Below, in pieces: positions 23,073-35,018 of a stretch of DNA of 64,000 nucleotides (the first letter of the stretch is position 1; the number at the start of each line of letters is the position of its first letter). Below the pieces are notes generated by a model that saw only the letters and a list, made by a program, of their open reading frames with translations, was not told the origin of the DNA and did not search any database. A program made the position numbers and the translations under genes. Location: the NCBI GenBank assembly GCA_030141605.1, contig JAQGDQ010000007.1, forward strand, positions 669,173 to 733,172, in the 5' to 3' direction. The stretch comes from Tubiluchus corallicola. Lineage: Eukaryota > Priapulida > Priapulimorpha > Priapulimorphida > Tubiluchidae.

Positions 23073-26000
23073 TTAAGATTTTACAGCAAATTTTCTCATA
23101 GGATACAATCTTTGCTTCTTCTGCTGCTTTTTAGTTCTTAAAGATAGTTCATGCTTGGTTAGGGCTCTCCGCATGGCACGGGTTTTCTTTGGTCGCAAGT
23201 CAAGAGGCTTGAACTTTTTTCCTTTATGGAATTTTCTCAAATTTTCCTTCTGTGTCTGGTTTATGACAGTTAAAACTCGTGCGATTGATTTCCTTACAAC
23301 ACGTCTGAAAAAATACAAACAAAAAATTTGAATGAAAACACAAGTATTGTCCAATATGCAAAATTTGATATAGTAGGCGCCACTTATTAGACTCACGGTT
23401 AATAGAATCAGTCGAAAATTGACTCAAAAAAGCATCTATTCAAATGTATATAAAAACCAATGGCAATCGACTCAAGATTTGAGATCATGCCTAAATTAAG
23501 GCACTTTTGTGTCACCTTTACTCCATAATGTACGTAGAAATAATCATGTTAAGAGCCATTTTGTTTGTAAGCAGGTAACATGCATTAATATGCTAGCGCA
23601 AAGGTTTTGCTTTGAATTTTACTTCGGCTCGTCCGGTGCAATTAACCTCTTTGTTACTGGAAACTAAACATTTAATCACCTGCCTAAATATGATTTTGAA
23701 GCTCTTGCTGCTTTTCAGAGGAAACACCGGCATCACCAACTGCAGCTCAAGCACAAGGTGTTTGAATAAATATGTGCAGCATACACTAACAGATTTTCAA
23801 CATTTTTACTGGTATGAGAACTTTATAAACCAACGTCTTCGTTAAGAAATGAAGCAACCGACCTTGCAATAATTTTTAGTGCAAATAAATCAATTTAAAT
23901 TATTTTTGTTTTTATTAATTCACTTATAATTCATTTTTCAAATTATAATGCATATACTAAGCTGATGACACACTTCTAAGCTAATAATACAGTACTACAC
24001 CCATAGATTCAGCCAGTCAAAAGGCGCCTACTGTACTTCATAATTATTGCAAATTTAAAGCCTTTTCTAATTCTGATGAATTGAAGCTTTTATTGCAGAA
24101 CTAAAATTCCATATTACATTGTGCATGCAGTGATAATACATTACACACATCACTATATCAACGAAAAATACAAATAAAGCAAATTATAGCATATACAATA
24201 ATAATAATAACTAGCCGAAGCCCCGCAAAAAATTTTGCATATAAATCCACTTCTAATCAACAGTGTACGAACACCCTACATAGTGTTTTGTTTATTTAGC
24301 TAATGCAAAGCCAGCAACAGTTTTTAATGAATTAAAGTTACAAAGTTATAGGCAGAGCTCAACGGATGACGTCAGAACAATGGCTTTGCATCAGCAGCTT
24401 TCTGAGGGAGAATCGCCCAAAATGGAACCTCTAATCAACTTGTGACTGTGCTCCTTCTGGTGAAAACAACCCCTAAAGAGACCCACATCACGTTGTAACC
24501 CTGTTCCTCCTCTTTCTAAAGAGCTATATATTTCTTCCTGAGAGCCCCATCAGGCGGTTCGATGATGTACGCACATGTATGGTATGAACTTCCTATAGCA
24601 GTTTTTTCAAGATTAATTTGTGACTTCTTAACGACATTGTTTTGTAAAACACAAATGCTCTCAGTAGTGATCACACCACTAGAGCATCACTAATCGGCTT
24701 TAGTGACGGAGTCTAGTGATAGCTCTATGAATTATATACCACCGCATTATAAACTTATCTGATTGTAGACTGCACCATTGCATTCAAGAGCTAGTAAACT
24801 AAAATATACTACAGGACTGCTTTATATTCCTAATAATTGGTTAAAATTAAGAATTATAACTTAGCTACCAACATAAACATTCCTAACTAGACATAAGTAC
24901 AGTGCAACTTCCATGCTAACAAGCATCTTGACTGGTTTGACAATACCTGTCACTCACTTACATTTTTGAGAGTTTTGAGGCGGCACCACCAGTGACTTTT
25001 GCAACTCGCAGGGCAGACAGTTCTTGTTTCAGTTCTTCTAACTGCTTTAACAAATCTTCCTTCCTCTTTCCACGCAGTTCGTGTGCTTTAACTTTAGCCT
25101 AAATAAACAAATTCAAAATTTGACGTTACAAAAAACATATATCTCTTACCACCCTTTGTAGATACATTACATTTTCTCAGTGTCAGACTTATATGGATAC
25201 ATGAGGCAAAATTAAAACCGTGCAGTCACAGAATCAATTAAGAAAGGGGTAGATGCTCAGTGGTCGTACGGTCTTTCTCCACCCTTTCTCTATTTTTAAG
25301 TATTAATCAGTACTAGCATTTTGTTACACGCTTGCTGTATAAGACAAAAAAAATAAAATTGATAGTTGTAAGGCATCACAACATATATAGCCTAATTTTT
25401 AAAATGTAAAAACCAAATAGCAAAACTTCCAATTAAGAAGTGAGGAGTTCAGACAAACCAATTGAGATACGCAAAAAACGGGTTAATAAATTACTGTAGA
25501 TCGACAGGGCGAAGCCTATAAGTAGGCTTTTTGCCCATAGTTGTCTCTCTTGTTAAACCTCTGTTAAAGTGTTATTGTTTTATCATATTTTCTATCTCGC
25601 ATTTTACATTTATGTTATCTTTCCAAAGTTGTCTCAAGCGGAAATGCTGCCTAGCAGCAGTTATCATGGTATGGTGAGGAAGCAAGGTCAGAAGGGCCAA
25701 CGGGCCATGCGTGCTGGTTTATGATAAACTGAAATGTTGTTGGAGATTTGAATTTAAAAAAAACGTTTAGAGTCCACTAACGCCGCACTAAAGCTAACAG
25801 CTGCAAATTTATAAAGTCTAGGGGGTAAAATTCTTGTCATTTAGCAACATAGCCAGTTTACAGATTACAAGCAAATAAAGAAAAATGGAATGGAGGAAGA
25901 GAAGGGTCTACGAAGACATGAAACGTGAAATACATATCCTTCTAAGTATCTACAAAATATAAATTGTTTTTTCTAAATAAAATTATAAATGCGAAAGTAG

Positions 26001-26095
26001 AAGTTTGGCATAGAATTAGTATAATATTCTGCCAAAACTAAACTAAACTGAAAAATAAACTACAAAATGAGAACAAATTTACAAAAATTCACCAT
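23073..26095 (-). CDS. RPL35: RPL35 (uL29), cytosolic large-subunit ribosomal protein
   Basis: Protein uL29 of the 60S subunit, located at the polypeptide exit tunnel. Exon 3 (23073-23304) encodes [20 protein letters not shown] onward to the C-terminal [10 protein letters not shown]. Exon 2 (24962-25098) encodes [20 protein letters not shown] through [11 protein letters not shown], with a phase-2 junction AT|A for isoleucine. Exon 2 starts exactly after an acceptor AG at the second codon, so exon 1 must supply only the ATG in phase 0. The best candidate is 26093-26095 (ATG|gtgaat), preceded by a TCTTTTTCTT tract resembling a TOP start. With it the protein is 123 residues, equal to the human one. 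Exons 2 and 3 are certain; exon 1 is inferred. A TIR transposon copy occupies part of the intron between exons 2 and 3. Confidence 0.93.
23371..24033 (+). mobile_element. Pogo/Tigger-like element family 'CAGTAGGCGC', copy B
   Basis: The left end is TA + TAGTAGGCGCCACTTATTAG; the right end, reverse-complemented, is CAGTAGGCGCCTTTTGACTG, followed by TA at 24034-24035. Internal sequence matches copy A in the opposite orientation, for example the TGGGTGTAGTA motif near the end and the stretch around GTGATTAAATGTTTAG. Plus-strand 23782-23845 reads [20 protein letters not shown], the same transposase tail seen in the other copies. It is inserted in an RPL35 intron. Confidence 0.75.
24180..24760. 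other. RPL35 intron sequence, possibly repetitive
   Basis: Begins with an (AAT)n patch, then CTAGCCGAAGCCCCGC and a less AT-rich stretch with no coding frame. The abrupt composition change suggests an inserted element, but I cannot name it. Confidence 0.25.
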
Positions 26096-26112
26096 TATCG
26101 TGGACACACGTT

Positions 26113-26122
26113 AAGAAAAAGA
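26113..26122 (-). promoter_or_regulatory. Candidate TOP-like pyrimidine tract of RPL35
   Basis: On the minus strand TCTTTTTCTT lies about 17 bases before the proposed ATG-only exon. Ribosomal protein mRNAs usually start at a C within such a tract. Inferred; no transcript evidence. Confidence 0.4.
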
Positions 26123-26589
26123 CCGAAGCTGAATGCAGTTTACAGATTACAGATGCAATTTAATTCAGCTCCTGTTTTAATAACACTGCCTGCACTGTGG
26201 TCGTAATTACACTCATACTGAACGGCACGACTTAGTCATTCATAACTCACGTTCGTGGGGAATTACCTAACTCACTTAACTTCATATAAATATGCAGTTA
26301 TTACTGCTTGTTGCTGCATTTACAGATAACCAGATATTTCTAATTCATGACTATTTAAAATTTTCCACTCTTTTGGGCTCACTCAAAGTCGTAATTCCAT
26401 AATTAAGTTTTCCTTTCTCAAGTTCAGTTTTATTGTTCTTATACCGTTGTTTATTATTACATTATTTACATCATCCTTATTTATGTTATTAAATTACCTA
26501 CAGAAGTATGCATAATTATAATCATTTTTTTATTTAAGGTGAATGTGTTGATGACCATATGGTCGAACACTCACCTTGCACTACTCAAA

Positions 26590-26735
26590 TAATTTGCACA
26601 ACTCGTGCTTGTACCTGTTCAAGAGCATGGATATCCTTGAGATAGTAAAGGTTTGTCCCATACTTGACTGACATATTCAAGATGAGGATGAACAAGAGTT
26701 TTGTATAGTGGGAGAATTACATATGGTGGACCAAT
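26590..26735 (-). pseudogene. LINE remnant, same family as 9439-9915
   Basis: The minus strand reads YYLKDIHALEQVQARVV next to HPHLEYVSQVWD-like sequence in shifted frames. It is similar at DNA level to 9720-9835 (GCATGGATATCCTTGAGATAG versus GCACGGATGTCCTTGAGATAG). A short broken fragment. Confidence 0.6.
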
Positions 26736-26739
26736 GGAC

Positions 26740-27730
26740 CAGTGGTTAATGTCTTTATAAAGCTCATTCTCGCAAAAACAACTAGTCACCTCGTGCTCCG
26801 TTATCCCAACGTTCCACTTATATTAAATGAAGGTACTACACGAAAACTTAAAATTTTCGTAAAATAATTCACTGAGAGATCATGACAGAGAAAGTAATGT
26901 TCGCTAATTGCATAGTGGATATTATATTCTCTTATCATAATGATGTTTGGCACTCACTGTTGATAAGACAGATCAAGCATCTCTTCGACATTAGTTTGAT
27001 GTACAATATACCTGCATGGTGCAATATTTACACAGTTAATACCCGTGATTCATTAATTGTTGGCCTACATTCCAATACACGTTCTACGGACAAATGACAT
27101 TATTTTTGTCACTACCCACATAATTTGAATTTCGCATGAGCCATATTGCCTATGCTATAACCTACACGTAATTAATGTGCACAAAGGTAGTGCAAGAAGT
27201 CTCTTTCTTGAGTTATATTGCAACTTGTCATGATTATAATCTCCGTTTGTCAAAGAATTTTGCTTGACAAAATCTTTATTTTGACATTTACGTAAAGTAA
27301 ACCTTATCAAGAATCTAGTGAAAGGAACAATTATAGCAAATGATTTGAACATCACAGAAATAACATCAAACAGACATGGTGTGTGCTATATAATAAATTA
27401 CTGTAGACAATATCAGAAAAAACAAATCTTAAATGATTCTTAAAGAGATAATGTATAGTAGTGGTAAATCAGTAAAAAATTCGACTAGTATTTTCCTACG
27501 TTTTTACAAACTATGTAAAATTGTTTCAGTTTATATATTAAATTCTTCCGGGAAACCATCTAACAATTGTCCTATTTCAATACTTTCCTTATTGCAAAAA
27601 TATTTAAAAACACTTTATTTAAAAATTACTGAGCTCCTTTTTTCCCCAGTAATATTCTGTTTTGCTTTCTATTTGGATTTAGAAAAAAAAAACATTCCTC
27701 ATATTTAGTAACTGCAGAGTCCACTGAAAA
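26740..27730. other. Intergenic, nothing recognised
   Basis: AT-rich sequence between LINE remnants. Open frames are short and show no family motif or flanking splice sites. Confidence 0.35.
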
Positions 27731-27759
27731 TATGCTTGAATTCTGAACACTAGCACAGA

Positions 27760-28585
27760 ATTTCAGAATCTCTTAAAAGCTTTTGGTATAGTTCAATGGA
27801 TATTCTTCTTCAAAGACTAAGTCACTATGGTATTAGAGGAATTGCACATAAACTCTTGTTGTCATAAGTTCTGGATCGTAAACAGTTTACCTTTGTCCAT
27901 TAAGCCATCTGTGGGGCTGGATTACCATATAGGTTAGTACTGGCTGCAGCCTAAGGTCCCTCAAGCTTGGGGGCTCATATTTTACATTGTTGAATAATTC
28001 CTATAACTTAAAATAAAATTCAATCTTTAAAAAGGGAGTCCAGGAAGGCTGAAAATTCAATTTTAAAGTGGCTCCTCATTTGAGATAAAGGATCCCTGTT
28101 TGAGGCCTTTTATTTGAGACAAAGGGCCCTTCTTTGAAGCAATTTATATGAAATATGGGCCCCTAGCCATGCAAATGTTGCTGAATTATATCACAAATAA
28201 AAAATTCTCGAGACGAGTGTGGGCAAATTAAAGAGTGGCTCCATCTGAGGGCCCCATAATGTCATTAGCCTAGGGGGCCCCAAAAGTTCATAATCCGACC
28301 CTGACCATCAGAGCTAGTCATATAAACTGTGGCGTGTCTCTGGCTTCTACCTTACGGCCATTGCTTTTTCCCATAATATAATAAATGATTTAGCAATAGT
28401 TTCTCACTTTCAATCCTAATTATTTGCAGATGATACAAATCTTTTTATTTTGGACACCAACTTGCAAAATTTAAAGGCATAAACCAATACAGATTATTGA
28501 AAATCAGCAAACGGATGAAAGCAAATAAGTTGTCAGTCTGTATTTCTAAAACAAAATTTACGATTGTTAGTAATAAAAATTGACA
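27760..28585 (+). pseudogene. LINE reverse-transcriptase remnant, split by a MITE
   Basis: Left part (27760-27903) reads LLQRLSHYGIRGIAHKLLLS and DRKQFTFVH. Right part (28312-28585) reads NIINDLAIVSHFQ, LFADDTNLFILDTNLQNLKA and MKANKLSVCISKTKFTIV. These are the RT thumb/palm motifs of a non-LTR element, including the FADD catalytic box. Frames are broken and the first catalytic aspartate region reads KAFGIV instead of AFD. A 392-base element is inserted between the parts. Confidence 0.8.
27912..28303. mobile_element. hAT-like MITE, copy 1, nested in the LINE
   Basis: The ends read TGGGGCTGGATTA and, reverse-complemented from the right, CAGGGTCGGATTA. Flanks GCCATCTG and ACCATCAG look like an 8-bp duplication with two changes. 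The interior has GGGGCCCC-like ends and several 'TTTGAGACAAAGG' units. A second copy with a perfect 8-bp duplication lies at 45454-45779. It is too short to code for a transposase. Confidence 0.7.
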
Positions 28586-28599
28586 ATTACGCTAGTCTA

Positions 28600-29116
28600 C
28601 GATCTAAATGACTGGCCATATAATTGAAAGTTTGTCTAGTATAAAGTAATTCGGGCTTAAATTGGTATGAAGTGGAGTCCCACATTAATACAATTACTAT
28701 AGTCGTTTTAGTAAAACTGTCAGTTTTGGTAGACTCTGACACTATATTGCTAGAAATACATGTAAAACACTCTTGTGAGTGGCACATTCAGCACAATAAC
28801 AAGAACAGAAAGAAGAAAAAAGAAAACCTTAATTAATTCTGTAATGAGAGAAGAATTATTCCTATTTTGAGAAAGATATTGCATAGGCAGATATGTACGC
28901 AAAATTAATTGATAATGAGAAATATTTTGTGCAAGGAATGTAAAGAAATGTAATGTAAAGCAATGTAGTGTAATATGTAGTGTGTGTGTATAAAGCAACG
29001 TAAAGAAAAAGACTGAAATCGATTTAATCAATAGTAACAGTAATAAATACTCTACTGGAAGATCATATTTTCGTAAGACTGATTGTAGAGATAGAGGTAT
29101 ATAGTTATGGATAAAA

Positions 29117-29118
<2 letters not shown>
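28600..29118. other. Intergenic, nothing recognised
   Basis: AT-rich sequence with a G/A/T simple-composition stretch at 28920-29010. No gene seen. Confidence 0.35.
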
Positions 29119-29184
<66 letters not shown>

Positions 29185-29238
29185 CGTACACGTGCGTGTA
29201 TGCGTACGCGTGCGTGTGTGTGTGCGTACGCGTGCGTC
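29119..29238. repeat. (TG)n microsatellite with (TGCG) interruptions
   Basis: About 60 bases of pure TG repeats, followed by imperfect GTGCGTACGCG units. The open frames through it are repeat artefacts. Confidence 0.97.
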
Positions 29239-29239
29239 T

Positions 29240-31690
29240 CCTGGTATGTTAATTGCGGGAAATGCAAATATGGCAGTCGTTGCGGTAGCACTGATTTAAT
29301 CCTGCTGGCAATGCGTCATAAATTTCATAAATAATGAATGAGTCATTGAGGACATGGTTGCTTTTCTTAGTTTTTTCTGCTGTTCCGTTTAATCCTTACT
29401 GTCGCGTTTATTTCTAAATATACTAAATAAAACATAGTTGTAACAAGAGCTAGAATTATGTAAAAGTTCTGCAAAGATTTGGGTAAAAATTCTACGTTAT
29501 TTTTATGTAGTAATCCAGCCTTAAATTCAGTTCAAAATGATAGTCTATTTTCTTTAATTTAGCGTGTTTAATTAACTGTTTTAGTAATAATGCATATTTA
29601 TCTGGATTGCATATTGAAATTTCATTATTGCTAAGAACCATTAACGACTAAACCAATTTTTGTAAAATTAACTTTGCTTAATTTGGAAATCGGGAAAGCC
29701 AAACTGTGCCTAATTTCTAGAAATAAGTGTGACATATCAATTTGCACACAGGAATTTGGCTTGATATTTCAAATTCACGGGAGAGTAGCAAATTGCTCTC
29801 CTAGAAATCTCTTTGAAGTTCACTTCAAAAGTAAATATTTGACAGAGTTGATTCAGTATGTGCCGAATGTTGTGAAAAACGGTCCAAAAAGGTTACTGAA
29901 GTAGGGGAATAGATAGAGGGCACATAAGTATGATTGCAGCTTAGATTCGGCCCTATTTCAGTTAAAAGGGACACTGGATATAAGCAGCGATTTTTCCTGT
30001 CTGGAGGTGTCCTAATATCTGAGCTTAACTGTATAATAATATCTACCTTATAACACAATTATTAAGACATCTGATGTTAGTAAGGTTACGAAGTATTTTG
30101 TCTAAAAGAACTTTATCTAAATATATAAACATATTTAAAAGCTTATGACTTAAAAGCTAATCAGGCGTGCATTCTGAACTTTAATGTGTAGAGAATGCCT
30201 TGTATTAGTATAATACTTAAAACTAGTTTTTATTGTTTGCCTTTAATTATAATTTCAAAACTTTTGCAGGTTTGCTCATGACGATGTATTTTTGGATTCA
30301 TTTTGTGTTTGTGTTTTGATAACAACTTTCCCTACCACGATGAATTTCGTTTCGTGACAGTAATTCTTTCAGCTTTAGTTAAAACTGTCAACCTATATTA
30401 TAGGTAAGCATGTTTACAGATTTAGAAATGATCAGCTAATATGGAATTCTGTTTAGTAGCTACAACTCTTGTTCTATGTAGGAATGCACCAGATTCGCAG
30501 TTACCGCAAGACTAAACCGTCTGGTCATCATCATTATCATCATCATCATCATTGTAGCTGACGGAATGTCCCAAAACAAAAACTTCTAATTCCGCATTGG
30601 CTTGCTAACGGTTATTTATTCTGGAGAAAAAAGATAAATCAACATATTAAATCATTTAGGAGTGTATTACAAAAATAAACTGTTCTTAAATAATTTTTCC
30701 TAATTTACGTAAACATATTTTGCAATTGCTACAAAATTATTCCACATTTGGTTCATATAAACAAAAATGATTAAATATCCGACACATTTGTTGGATTTCA
30801 TATTAAACATAACAATTACATTGACTATTAACCATGTAATCACACAGTATCTGACATTGCTGAGTATTACAAATTCACTAGAAGCATCATAAAAAATTAA
30901 ACTGTGAACTCACGTATATTGGCAGCTCTGGCATTTAAATCTTAAAAGCATCCACAAACTGCAAGTCACAAGTCACATTTACTTTCACAAGATCAAATCA
31001 GGCTATATTAACAGAATCAAGACAGTGTGACACCTTTACTGTCCTATTGCCTTCTGTATATAGAAAGATGAATCACCTGAGTATTAGTATACAGTCCTAA
31101 AGGCCTAAAAGGTGGCAGCACATTACAGTATCATTATCCCCAACAATCATCATCATTATTACAGTTATTGGACTTGGACTGGGTCCCGGATTTTCGTTGC
31201 CAAAACCGGATCTGTATATATACAGGGTGCAAACTTAGAGATTTTTTCTGCCAGAAATGGAAACAGGCAGCTAAGAAAATGTGCCTATGCCCATTTTTTT
31301 CAAAGCATAAAGGTATACAATCCTATGCAACATTTAATTTTGTACAGCAATTTGACAACATTAGATAACAAAATTTTCCTTATACACACACTTAGGTTTT
31401 TTCTGCCTAATCTATATTTAACAGTAAATTCTTCATTTTAGTCACTTTCATAAAAACTCCAAAGTGATACAGTTTTTATTTTTCTGTTATCCTGCTGTTC
31501 TTACACACATGCTGTGTAGTTGATAAGTAATTTTATTCACTGGCATTATAAGAAGTTGATACAACAGAGATTTAACAAGCAAAAACTAATATACTTGTTA
31601 AATTTGTGTAAACCAAATATTGAAATACTAACCACATCCATTTTAGTCAAATATATTTGCATTTCCTCTGTTTTGTTTTGTATTTTTGCT
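29240..31690. other. Intergenic, nothing recognised
   Basis: AT-rich sequence. A short (CAT)n patch occurs at 30527-30555 and another ATC-rich patch at 31140-31160. No exon with family similarity was found. Confidence 0.35.
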
Positions 31691-31765
31691 TTGTTAAAAT
31701 AGCTCATGTAGTGTGGGAATAAGCGAAGCGGTTCGAATCTACTATATGCCGGCAATAATGTTATT
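31690..31765 (+). repeat. Possible tRNA-derived SINE head
   Basis: AATAGCTCATGTAGTG resembles an A box and GCGGTTCGAATCTAC matches the B-box consensus GGTTCGAANCC closely, with about 25 bases between. No acceptor stem folds, so it is not a tRNA gene. The downstream body is undefined. Confidence 0.4.
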
Positions 31766-33334
31766 AGCATGGTGACATCTTTGTAGCAACATGCGAGCGA
31801 AAACAATGTGTTTTGGCATTTAGATGCTTCCCTGCCAGCCAAATTAATATACACTGTGCAGTAAACATTTTGTGTAAACTGGATATACTGTCTGTATACA
31901 TTGACTTGGAAAAGGTACAAGGAGATATTATATGTGATAAGCTTAATTACTGGCCATTAACACCAACATACAGCCCAATTCTGTCTAGTATCCTCAGACA
32001 GATTTACTAAAATTTCTGGGAGGACCTGCATTAAATTTGCTCTGTGATATTTATCTCCCTCAGACTTTCCAGCTTGCGAGACCGTAGATTTTGTCTTGGA
32101 TGCTCCAGTCACTGGTGTAAACTGCTTTTTATTTGATAGACTTCCAGGTTTTACAGTAGCATACATATAAATGAAGTTAAATACATGTGTATAATAGCTA
32201 TATGTAATGGAGAAATTAAAAACAAGGTTGTCAAAAATTTCTGTCAAGAATAAATATCGCAAGAAGCATATATTGCGATAATTTTCAGTAGAAAAAAAAT
32301 TCAAGAATTAAAACAATGTTGTCAAAAATTTCTGCTATGGAAAAGTATCACAAGAAGCATAGGTGTGCTTGCATGGCAAAATCATCCATAAGTCGGCAAT
32401 TAAGCTTTTCCAGTTATTCACATATCCTGAATCTCCATTTCATGATTATCATTTTGATACCAAGATCATTGCTCTACATTATTTCCAAGTTGATATAATC
32501 CACATTGAAGTTGAGGTGCACACTTTGCACTGAAAAACATAACCTTGAGAAAAGTGCTGTTAAAGTTACCATTGTTTTTTGTCCCGTTTCTGCAAAACAC
32601 TTAGCAACCATAGAAATGTTGGTTGCTATGGACATTGCAAGAGCATATTGAAGTTATGTTTAAATCCAGTAGATGGCTCTTCCTGACGAAGATTCGGGTT
32701 TTGCAACAGGAAAAACCCAAAGTAAAATGACTGCTTCCATGAGCTACTAACTGAGTTTGAAAATACAAGTTTTTTTACAATTGCATTAGTAGTTTCTAGA
32801 CAGAAGAGTGGGTACAGGATTATAAAATTAGATTTTTAGTTTTTCTGAACATTTTCCTGATGATTTGATGCTAGAATATAAAAGTCCAATATATTTAGCA
32901 TTTGTTTTTTATAAAAAACAAGAAATTGTCATTTGACCAAATTTTTGGTACATTCTACTTTGGAGCATCATAACGTAGTTTTAACTATGCCAACTTATTT
33001 TGGCTTGCAAACACACATATATTGTGATAATTTTCTGCAGAAAGCAAAATTTCAGCAGAATATAAAAAGCAACACATCTAGTAAGCATATTACAGCAGAT
33101 GATTATGCAGGGGATGATCATTAATGATTATGTAGTGGAAACCTTGTAGCAATAGATAAATTACTCCAAAAGTAATTTTCGATTTTGTAATTCTATGAAT
33201 AGTTCCACATATTAATAATAGCGTGCAAGTGCTTTTGAATGAACTAAAAATCAGTAAGTATACTTTTTTTGAGCGTTTTGTTCCAAAATGCTTCACATTT
33301 TTGTTTGTAAAGCTGTAGTTAAACTTCAAGTAGA
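31766..33334. other. Intergenic, with one coding-like frame and a local duplication
   Basis: The minus-strand frame 32165-31957 reads like protein (KPGSLSNKKQFTPVTGASKT, then KSEGDKYHRANLMQVLPEIL) but matches no family I know. A segment with TTGTCAAAAATTTCTG and CACAAGAAGCAT/CGCAAGAAGCAT is duplicated at about 32225-32285 and 32312-32365. Confidence 0.3.
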
Positions 33335-33800
33335 CATCTTTATTAAAGGAAGACAGGATGATTTTTCATATACTACCCCATTTTTAAGTCTGATATTACT
33401 TCAGAAGCGTTTCTGGTAATTAAATAATAGATTAAAAATAACGGGGGGGGGGGGGCAACTATTGTTGACATCATAGACTAACATAATTTTCAACAGCAAA
33501 AATATTCTACGAGCGTGTTGCACGTGTTTGCAAAAGTGAAAATTGAAGTACAGTACCACTGTAAAATATTGAGTGTGTTCTACAAAAACTAGGCAAGTTT
33601 TAAGATAAAAATTCAAATTTCAAATTTACCGCTGTGCTTACGCATAAGCTGTCGAACATGTGTAGTTCATCACAGACTAACACATCTGAACTGTGAGGTA
33701 CAGCACCTGTTTTTGTGCAATGCTTTTCCGAAATGCAGGCGCTAGTGCCCGTCTAACTAGAGAATGGCAAAATGCATGTAACAGCAAAGAACTAGTGGCG
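33335..33800. repeat. Dispersed repeat, copy 1 (5' of SIAH)
   Basis: Shares long matching blocks with 35610-36005 in direct orientation. Examples are AAGATAAAAATTCAAATTTC followed by AAATTTACC, AGCACCTGTTTTTGTGCAA, and AATGCAGGCGCTAGTGCCC with CATCTAACTA-type ends. A run of about 13 G lies inside at 33442-33454. Class unknown; no clear TIR, tail or coding frame. Confidence 0.65.
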
Positions 33801-34446
33801 TGATACCTTTTCCTTCATATACTTACCTAGTGCAGTCATATAAAAGCACATTTTTTAACTTAAAATTAATACGCAATAATTATTATAACATCATTGTTAC
33901 GACGAGGGTGCAGCCATGTTTCCCAACTGCTAACTCTTGGCATTTCTCATGAGCTGTGAGCGGGGTTTTTCTAAGTTGAAATTAATAAAGATTTATCTTC
34001 GTTCAGCTACAAGCAATCGTAGACCACTAACTCTTGGTGATTCTAACAGGGTCTACCAAATCATTTGGCGGAGAAGAGACAATGAAGAATTTCACACTTC
34101 GAAAAGTTAGAAAGTTAAACATCTCAGTATTTGTTCCGTGTTTTCACATTTTCGTTAAGAATAAACACCTTAGTCTTTATATGAATAAATATCTTTCATA
34201 AATGTCTTTTTGTGTGTTACATTTCAGGAAGGAGCGACCAAGCCTGTTGCTACGTCACTGTTACTAAATAGTACTGCTGTAGTTATTATCACTGTTAAAC
34301 ATAAAAACACTGCAAATAACAAATATCGCACCAACTCTTTGTTTCACTTGTGGGTTAATTTTATTTATACTGTAAACTTTCTATGTTTCATTTCAGAATG
34401 TAAACAGATAAAATTCTTCTATTGTGGATCTTTGTAAATTGTGAAA
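33801..34446. other. SIAH 5' region
   Basis: Contains possible acceptors before AATGTAAACAG (34397) and near 34227, so an upstream non-coding SIAH exon is likely in or left of this region. No other gene seen. Confidence 0.35.
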
Positions 34447-34952
34447 ATGAGTAATACAGTTAATCGGCAAAACACTACTGTGAACATGGTAAAGACAACA
34501 ACTGCTGCAGCAAGTAAGTATTTTTATTACTTCAATCAATTGTGCATCTGAGGCTGAGCTGATGTAGTCACAAAAATTGGCATCCGTCTTTAAAAAATAA
34601 TGAGAAGGGAGAATGGACTTGTTTTGCATTGTGGATTATGGGAACATTTTCTAATTGGAGTTGATTAAACTGCCGCCTACCTTTCTACTACTCCTATGAA
34701 TCTATTGTACCTAAATATTTCTAAACATTTAGAAATCTGTCTAGGTTTTTAGAAATTAAGGTGTTGGACCTTGAGACTTCAGTGTTGTTGTAAACTTGTA
34801 CGACAATTCGCTTGCATTACTGTAAAGAAGCCTAGAATAACATGTCAAAAATATGCCAGCAATTATCCAGAACGGTGTATTATTAATTTTATTAATTTGG
34901 CAGATGGCAGCGCACACGTACACACACACACGCACGCACGCACACACGCACG

Positions 34953-35018
<66 letters not shown>

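Noticed and set aside
29052-29334. Cys-Val and Thr-His repeat proteins on both strands
   Set aside because: Reading frames of the TG/CA microsatellite.
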